DNA of 27,670 nt from Reclinomonas americana ATCC 50394. Its lineage: Eukaryota; Jakobida; Jakobea; Jakobida. The stretch is from the NCBI GenBank assembly GCA_048213135.1, contig PS015164.1, forward strand, positions 79,829 to 107,498. Reading direction: 5' to 3'. The notes under the pieces were generated by a model, which made no database searches, was not told the origin of the DNA, and saw nothing but the letters and a program-made list of their open reading frames with translations. Below are positions 21,324 through 27,670 of this stretch, in pieces; positions within the stretch are counted from its first letter, which is position 1, and each line of letters opens with the position of its first letter. Made by a program: the position numbers and the translations under genes.

Positions 21324-23757
21324 ATGGCGAGCGCGGCGCAGGGGATGCATTTTGCTGACGAGAGTGGTGCCGAGGCTTTTGCACTGCTCAAGGAAGACGA
21401 GCCGTTGTTCAACTGTGTGGCATACACGGTGAGCTCCACCAACTCATAATCACTCTCTTCTCTCCCTCTCCTTACTCTCTCACTCTCACACTCTCCCTGC
21501 AGTTTGACCGCGCCTCTCCCCTGGCGCTTGTTGTCGATACGCAGCTGTCCACTGACGGCAACGTGCTGAACTACGTGGGAGAGCACATCTTGCCTGGTCG
21601 CGATGCCGAGGTACGCGCACACTCTCTCCCCTTTTATCTGCAACCCTGCGCAGTGCATGTCTCACTCCTGTGTGCGTAGATCGTGATTGTGGCCGCGCAC
21701 GTGCGAGTGGAGGGTTCCTCTGGCACAGTGCTCATCGTTGCGCATGTCAGGTACCATTTTCGATACCAGCATCTCATTGCTGAACGACTCCCTCTCTCCT
21801 TCCATCTCTCTCTCTCCTCCACACAGATACACATCGGCGAGAACGTTCCGCCACTGGTCCGCGGCAACGTGGCGGCGCGAACCGCGCAGCTGCGAACACT
21901 CTTTCCGGTAAGATGCAGTAGTACATTGCATCACTCCGCAGCGGTTGCGCTGAGCTCTCCCGCGCGCAGGGTGTCACGCTGGAGGTGCAACTCAACGGCG
22001 GTGAGGCGCTGGACACGGAGTCGGTGATGCGAGACTTGCAGGCGCGCGTGCGGCCGCGACCTGCTGGCGGATCGGGAGTGCGCCAGCGAGTGGCGGCCGC
22101 TTCCGCCAGCACGCAGCTGCGCGGACCACCGCCTTCGGCGCTGCCAGCGGCAAGAGGAGGTCGGGGAAGGGGGCGAGGCGGGGTTGCTGGTCGTGCGCCG
22201 ATGACGTACATGGACGGCGATCAGGAGTACACGATCCCGCCGTCGCCGGATGAGCCACTGCCGGCTCGTCGACTGCCGGCCAATGTGCCGACGGCTGCGG
22301 ATCTCGTGTGCGGAGGTTGTGGCGAGACGCGACCGGCCACGTACCGTTTGGCGTGTGGCCATGGCCTGTGCCCCGCTTGGTGAGTGCTCCAGAAACGAGA
22401 GGAGAGACACTTTTCATGTTCCCAGCTCATTGTGCACTGCACAGTGTCGAGACTCGCCTGCGCGACCTCGTGCGGCAACAGACTCCGGCAGCACTTACGT
22501 GTGCGACGCGCGACTGTGGCAGAGGTCGGTGGACTCCCTTACCTTTCTTCGCTGTGTTGCCGTGCGCGTTCTCATGCCATGAGCAGAGGTGCCAGTGGAG
22601 GTCGTGGAGCATGTGGCCATCAGTGGACAGCGCCTGGGCGAGGTGGAGGATGCGTACTACGAACTGCTGAATCATCGCTTCGCGGAGATGCCGAGCCCAG
22701 TGCCGAGAGTGATGCCCGAGGTGGCATTGGCGCCGGGCCTGAAGTGCGAGAGTTGCACCGACACTGCGAATCCGACCACCTATCGAATGGCTTGTGGCCA
22801 CGGCCTGTGCATCGAATGGTCTGCAGCGAGTGCTGCCGCCCTGTTGATTGTTGCCACTCTGCGCTCATCTGCGCGCCTGCCACAGCCTGGAGGCCACTCT
22901 GCGAACGGTGGTGCAGCAACAGATACCGAAGATGCTTACGTGTGCCCAAGGCGGCTGCACGTCAGGTGTACTCTCTCTGTGAGCGACAGGAGAGCGAGTT
23001 GAATCTTTGTGCTGACTGGTGCCATGCAGTGGTGCCCAACGAATTCGTGCAACACGCCGCCATGTCTGGCGGTCGCTTGGGGCAGGCCGAGGATCGCTAC
23101 TACGAACTCCTCAACCAGCTGTACTGCGTCTCCAGCAAGAGCCGACCGTGCCCGGAAGTTGCGCGCGATCGCTCCCGGCATTTGTGCACTGCCCTTCGTG
23201 CTTAACTGAATCTCCCCACGTACACAGTGTCAGCGTCCGTGTATCGCCGAGGACGAGGCGGCGCGTGACGTCAACTGCTTCGTGTGCCAAATTCGCTTCT
23301 GCATGCGGTGCGGACGCCGGTGGGTCTCCGCCGACGGCGCCACCGTCTGCGGCAATCCGGATTGTCTGGCGGCAAACCACCTGCTGCAGACTTGCCCCAC
23401 CAAGGTTCACTCGTGGCACGGAGCTCTGCTCTCATCCGTTCGTTGATCTCACCCCGTGCACCACTCCCCAGGAACTCGGCGGTGTGGCCGGCCAGACACC
23501 CATTTTCCGCGCATGCCCCAAGTGCCACTTTATCCAAGGTAATCCGGTGTACAGCCGCTCACAACTGCTCCTCGCACTGCTCATCACCTCGTGCCGCCAC
23601 AATAGAACACAACCAAGGCTGCAAATTCATGGTGTGCCAACGACCCGGCTGCCTCGAAGGCTACTGCTTCGGCTGCTTGCGACACCAGGCCAGAGACGCC
23701 CACGGCATCTGCGCCAACCCATGCCCAGTCGCACCCCGACAGGAGGTGCCAGAGTGA
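21324..23757 (+). CDS. ADF-homology/RBR E3 ubiquitin ligase with two tandem RING1 modules
   Basis: RBR ligases pass ubiquitin from an E2 to a Cys in the last RING before the substrate. Twelve exons in phase: 21324-21428, 21503-21610, 21680-21736, 21827-21907, 21970-22379, 22445-22524, 22587-22818, 22886-22965, 23030-23157, 23228-23404, 23472-23538, 23606-23757, giving 558 aa. Residues 1-150 resemble a coactosin-type ADF-H domain, above all VLIIHIGENVPPLVRG (coactosin has ALITWIGENV..LQRAK). A Gly/Arg-rich linker follows. RING1a (about 230-280): CGGC, CGHGLCPAC, CATRDC. RING1b (about 335-385): CESC, CGHGLCIEC, CAQGGC. Each is followed by the same helical module (RLG-x-x-EDxYYELLN). IBR: CPECQRPC, CFVCQIRFCMRCG, CGNPDC. 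Rcat: CPKC, QGCKFMVC with the expected catalytic Cys, CLEGYCFGC. The GTTGCG donors at 21737 and 23158 were chosen because they restore IGENV and CPECQRPC. Confidence 0.9.
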
Positions 23758-23816
23758 ACTTCCGAGCCTGTGTCCTTCGTCCGCAAATTCGTTCTCTACT
23801 CGTCTCTGTGAGCGCA

Positions 23817-26655
23817 ATGGCCTCCGCGTCATCCTCCTCGCTTCTTGAGGTTCTCCTCACCAAATGCCGCGATCTTCTCCACCGCCGTCGCGAGCGACTC
23901 CAACGCGGTGGCGCCCTCGGTCGCACACGTTCCATCTCCTCGGCCACCGCTCCCTCTTCCTCCTCACTCCTCACACTCTCCTCCTCTGCTCCTCACCCCT
24001 CGCTGCTCGCTGCTGCTGTCACGCGCACACGAGCCTCCTCATCATCACAAGTCGGTGAGTCGACTGTGCGCCGCCACACAGAGACAGAGAAGAGAGACTG
24101 ATTCTCGTGTGTGACAGCATCCACTGTCAGCAGTGATGCTCCTGCTGCTGAGGACGATGACTATGGCGATGATGATGATGATGAGGGAGCGTTGGACGAT
24201 GCCGCGTGGCTGCGCAAGGTGCTGGTCCGCGGTGGGCGCGGGGAGGGCTCGTCGCGTGAGAGTAGTGAGCAAGTTGCGCGCAATGCGCGGCTGCTGGCTC
24301 GCTCGTGCATGCTCTGTCACGCCATGACGCGGGCGGCTGCGGCCGCGGCGCCTGTGGTCCCCGGCAGTGCCATTGCGGTGCCGTCGGCCACCACGGCCAA
24401 GGCGATTCTGAGTGGCGAGCAGATGCGCAGTTGCGAGAGCGATTCAGCAGTATGTTGGTGTTGTTGTTGTCAGAGTGGGTGACTGGGGGAGTGGGCAGGC
24501 AAGTACGGTGCGTCGGTGTCGCAGTTGTTGCAGCACATGCTGGCGGACTTGGCCGAGTGCAGAGATCCGGCAGTGCGGGAGGTCGTCTCGCAGGTGCTGC
24601 TGGATGCTGCCGATGGTTTGCACGCCTCTTCTTCTCCTTGTCGTCTCGAAGCTTGCTGACTGTTGTGCCCTTGCGCAGAGCCGCATGGTCTGAGCTGTTG
24701 CAAGACACTACCAGCATCTTATTGCACTCGCTCACACCTGCTCTGTGTGTAGTGTTGACGCATACCACGAATGGACAGCGCGGCGACAAGCTGCAGGAGT
24801 TGATTCATGTCGCCGTTCGTCGCGCCTCGCAGCCTGTTGGTGAGCGTGCTCTTTTCGACCATGTGGTCGCCGGCTGTCGCCACTCATTGTGTGTTGCCGT
24901 GCAGAGACAGACGCCGATGAGCAAGTGGCCGCCGATCCGCCATTTGCGCCGCTGCCTCAACATCTGCGCGGCTTTGATGCGGTGGAGGAGCGCAATATGA
25001 CATACTTTGTTGCGTGGTGCCTCACCCCCTCTCTCTCTTTCTCGTCGCCCTATACTGAAACGACGCTGTGTGCGATGCACAGTCCAAGGATCGGCCACCA
25101 AGCACGAGAATGGCGCACGTGCTCAAATTGATTGTCGTCGGTAGTCCGGGTGGTGAGTCGAATGCAGACGACGAGAACAGGCTCTTCTCCCCACTCACCG
25201 GTTCTGTTCAGTTGGCAAGACGGATTTGTGCAACAAGCTCGAGTCGATGCGCTCCTCCACGCCTTACAGCGTGGCGAGGCGAGCCAAGGCGGGCTCGGCG
25301 TCGGGGATGCACACGCTGTATGCGACGATTCCGGACGGCAGACATGTGGAGATACTGGTGCGTCTGTTCGTCTCTTTCGTACTGCTCGCTGCGGGCTGAT
25401 CGCGTGAGGGGTCGCAGATGCTGGACCCGCACAGCCCCAACATCATGGGCAACTTCTTCACTCGCGCGCACGCCTGCCTGTGGGTCTTCAGAGTCACCGA
25501 TATGAGCACGTTTTTCGTTGCGTAGCGGGAGCAGGGAAAGGAGTGAGATTGGAGAGGAGTGAGAAGAAAGGGAGCAAAGAGCGAAGCGAGTGAGAAGAAA
25601 GGGAGGAGCAGTGGGAACGAAAGCTGGGCGAGTGAGAAGACAGGGAGGAGCAAGTGGGAACGAAAAGCGAGCGAGAGACTGGGGAGTGGAACGAGGGAGA
25701 AAATAGGAGAGGCGAGTGGCAACGAGAGAACGGGAAGTTGAATGAGGGAGAAAATAGGAGGGGCGAGCGGGAGTAGCGAAGAGCGAAGCGAGCGAATGGG
25801 GAACAAAAAAGCGATGCAAGTAGGAGCAAAGCGTGGGGCAACTGAGAGCAAAGAGGTGAATTAGTGAGTACAATGAGGGGCAAGTGGGAGCGAAGAGCGG
25901 AATGAGTCGGAGCGATTGAGACGGTGAGAGAACGAGAAGTGGAGCGAGTGGGAACGACGGTCAGAGCGAGTGAGATCGAAATGCAAGCAAGTGGAATCCA
26001 GTACCGCAGTGAAGACGAGAACAGATCGCGTGGAAGCAAGTCGTGCTCTCCCGCTCCTTGTTTGCGTCCGTGTCTCACAAGTGATTTTTCCACAGAGTCT
26101 ACCCAATATGGTGGAGACGTGCCGTGAACTCGGTCGACGACGAAACGGGTATCGCTTGTCGGGCATGGTGTTGGCGAACCAGGTGATTGCATCGTGCGCG
26201 CTGCATCCTTGTTCCTCTCGGGATTGCTGACGCCCGACGTCGCAGGTGGATTCACTGGACATATTACCGATGGACGAATGGTCGCCGTCGCAGACCGCGG
26301 AGCGACTGAAGCACCTGAGATCCTCCATCGGCAACGTGCGAGTGTGCGTTCATTAGTCGTGCACATCTGCTTGCTCCTCCTTCGCTGACCTTCCCGCCCG
26401 CCACGCAGAGTTCCATGCAGCGCGCAGTGGGAGACCGAGCAGCTGCGGAGGTGTCTGAACGACTTGATCATGGAGCTGGTGGATCGCGCCGACGCCCACG
26501 ACTTTGACGACGACGTGTGGCAGCACGAATCGCTGCTGATGGACGATCCGGCGGCCTACACACCAGTGTCAGGCGCGCTGGCACAGACGGCCATCAAGGG
26601 CGGTAAGGCACCGGATGCATCGTCGCCTTCCACCGAAGGGAGGTGTTCGTGTTGA
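23817..26655 (+). CDS. Long protein with C-terminal atypical Rab-like GTPase domain and CXC prenylation end
   Basis: Eleven exons in phase: 23817-24054, 24118-24453, 24499-24615, 24681-24839, 24905-25008, 25083-25152, 25212-25357, 25418-25516, 26096-26182, 26246-26343, 26409-26655, giving 566 aa. The N-terminal part (1-320) is Ser-rich, then acidic (DDDYGDDDDDE), then helical (YGASVSQLLQHMLADLAECR) with a C-x2-C (CMLC); no named domain. Residues 328-520 look like a small GTPase: MAHVLKLIVVGSP then GVGKT gives a good P-loop (GSPGVGKT). The DxxG site reads LDPHSPN, with no WDTAGQE. NKxD is replaced by ANQVD, and the G5 region reads VPCSAQ. The protein ends GRCSC, a Rab-type CXC geranylgeranylation signal, so the mature protein should sit on membranes. 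A separate Rab starting at Met 25110 is the alternative; the phase-0 GTTGCG intron 25009-25082 favours fusion. The start lies only 59 bp after the RBR stop. Confidence 0.8.
25517..26095 (+). repeat. Purine-rich degenerate minisatellite intron
   Basis: This 579-nt intron of the GTPase gene is filled with imperfect repeats such as GAGTGAGAAGAAAGGGAGGA followed by GCAGTGGGAACGAAAGC. Units recur at irregular spacing of about 30-50 bp between 25555 and 26000. A normal pyrimidine tract precedes the acceptor at 26095. Confidence 0.75.
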
Positions 26656-26940
26656 GTGAAGGAGCTCGAATTCGTTTCCCACTTCCCCGACAACGAAAGA
26701 CTTGGACACTCGAACAGAACACGATGCACAGCGTGCAGATACAAGCGTCGTGCGAATTCAACGAATTCGTTTCCCGCTTCCTCGGCGGAGACTTGGCCAC
26801 CTGCACAGAGGAACACGATGCACGGAACGTCGCGCAACTTCAACTTCGTTCGTGAATGTCCTCTGAAAGCATTTTCGCGAAGATCACAACGAAGCAGCAC
26901 ATCGCGCGCAGACACAGACACACAGCAGCTGCTGAGGATC
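26656..26940. other. Intergenic region with a 60-bp direct duplication
   Basis: Lies between the GTPase gene and the LMBD1-like gene, both on the plus strand. Two similar blocks start GAATTCGTTTCCC (26668 and 26763) and end GAACACGATGCAC (26729 and 26823). It must hold the 3' end of one gene and the promoter of the next. Confidence 0.55.
26668..26823 (+). repeat. Imperfect direct repeat, two units of about 62 bp
   Basis: The units share both ends and an internal GACTTGG(A/C)CAC. The centres differ by substitutions and small indels. Confidence 0.65.
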
Positions 26941-27539
26941 ATGGGAGTGAGCATCACTGGCCCTTGGTATGCAAGCACATTGCTCATTTGAGTTGACTCT
27001 CACACATGCTCGCAGCTCTCACTCACTCTCTCACTCACAGGATCCTCTTTGCGATCTTTGTGTTGGTGCGTGCAAGCTTACACATACACACGTTGAGAGA
27101 CAGAGAGAGAGAGAGAGAGGCAAAGACAATGCATCTCACTCTATCTCACAGATCACCATCTCCCTCTGTTATGTCTTCACCAAGTACTACTCGAAGGTGA
27201 ATGTGGTGGCGAAAGTTCCGACTTTGGTGACTGTGTGTGCGCTCTCGTTTGCGGTCGCCTCGCTCTGGCTTGTTCCACTCGATGTGTTCAATGCGGAACG
27301 AGGTCTCACGACGACAACTGGCGGTGGTGGTGATGGAGAGGGGGACGATGGGGTGTCGCCCATGGCCAGTGCGCAGTCGATTGAGACGTTGTATTTGGGT
27401 GAGTGGGGAGGGAGAAGGGGGGAAGGGGGAGAAGAGGAGAATGGGAGAAGGGGGAGGGGAGAAGGAGAGAGAGAGAGGGAGAAGGAGAGGAGAGAGAAGG
27501 AGAGAGGGGAGAAAGTTCGTGGCTTGACAACGAATATAG

Positions 27540-27584
<45 letters not shown>

Positions 27585-27670
27585 AGAGAGCGACGAACGA
27601 AAGGAAGAGAACGAACGAGTGTCGTCGTACGAACGAAGGTGGTCGGGTAGGTAAGTAAGTTAGTAGGTAG
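26941..27670 (+). CDS. LMBRD1: LMBD1-like lysosomal membrane protein (5' part, truncated by the window)
   Basis: LMBD1 works with ABCD4 in export of cobalamin from lysosomes in animals. Exons in phase: 26941-26966 (MGVSITGP), 27041-27065 (25-nt exon coding ILFAIFVL), 27152-27398; then an intron runs to the end of the window. The first membrane span is ILFAIFVLITISLCYVF, followed by TKYYSKVNVVAKVPTLVTVC, a second span ending in SLWLVPLDVF, which matches the family's ALLPVDIF, and a luminal loop with QSIETLYLG where the family has IEDTVLYGYY. A Gly/Asp-rich insert (GGGGDGEGDD) sits in that loop. The start codon is the first in-frame ATG and gives the short N-terminus usual in the family. Alternative: another LMBR1-type protein. 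Confidence 0.85.
27400..27660 (+). repeat. Purine-rich intron sequence with (GA)n
   Basis: GGGAGAAGG-type repeats to about 27510, then a (GA)n run (27541-27579), then GAACGAAC-type repeats. It lies within the intron after the third LMBD1-like exon. Confidence 0.85.

Overview
The window comes from an intron-rich, GC-rich nuclear genome of a eukaryote, most likely a free-living unicellular one. Almost every gene is split by short introns (about 60-90 nt, a few over 500 nt) ending in AG. The genes are typically eukaryotic: NOSIP, UBAC2, MFSD8/CLN7, LMBD1, an RBR ubiquitin ligase and a Rab-like GTPase. Dinucleotide and trinucleotide microsatellites are common, and six runs of N mark assembly gaps (833-1201, 4153-4172, 7810-7829, 8460-9456, 13194-13654, 16633-17228). 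I cannot name the species from the sequence. All gene models below were built by hand by joining exons whose reading phases agree; no transcript was available.

Layout, left to right: type II citrate synthase (+, 5' end uncertain, 1-2730); NOSIP-like RING/U-box protein (-, 2860-4829); a divergent promoter region; a secreted two-domain SUEL-type lectin-like protein (+, 5327-6321); UBAC2-like membrane protein with a C-terminal UBA domain (-, 6530-7774, 5' end not found); an unresolved stretch with CA repeats and a 997-base gap; a seven-bladed WD40 protein with nearly identical repeats (-, 9573-10693); MFSD8/CLN7-like lysosomal transporter (+, 11220-13712, C-terminal half lost in a gap); an unrecognised multi-exon membrane protein (-, 13907-16377 or further); a very small winged-helix-like protein (-, 17469-17964); a foldback repeat; a TPR protein of unknown type (-, 18719-20731); an ADF-homology/RBR E3 ligase with two RING1 modules (+, 21324-23757); a long protein ending in an atypical Rab-like GTPase (+, 23817-26655); and the first exons of an LMBD1-like lysosomal membrane protein (+, 26941 to the end).

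The genes do not form a metabolic operon. Two lysosomal membrane proteins (MFSD8 and LMBD1 types) and several ubiquitin-linked proteins (NOSIP, UBAC2, RBR ligase) are present, which I take as chance neighbourhood. The most striking features are the domain design of the RBR ligase (ADF-H, RING1, RING1, IBR, Rcat), the Rab-like fusion protein, and a recurrent unusual 5' splice site, GTTGCG, that solves the reading frame in about a dozen introns across at least seven genes.
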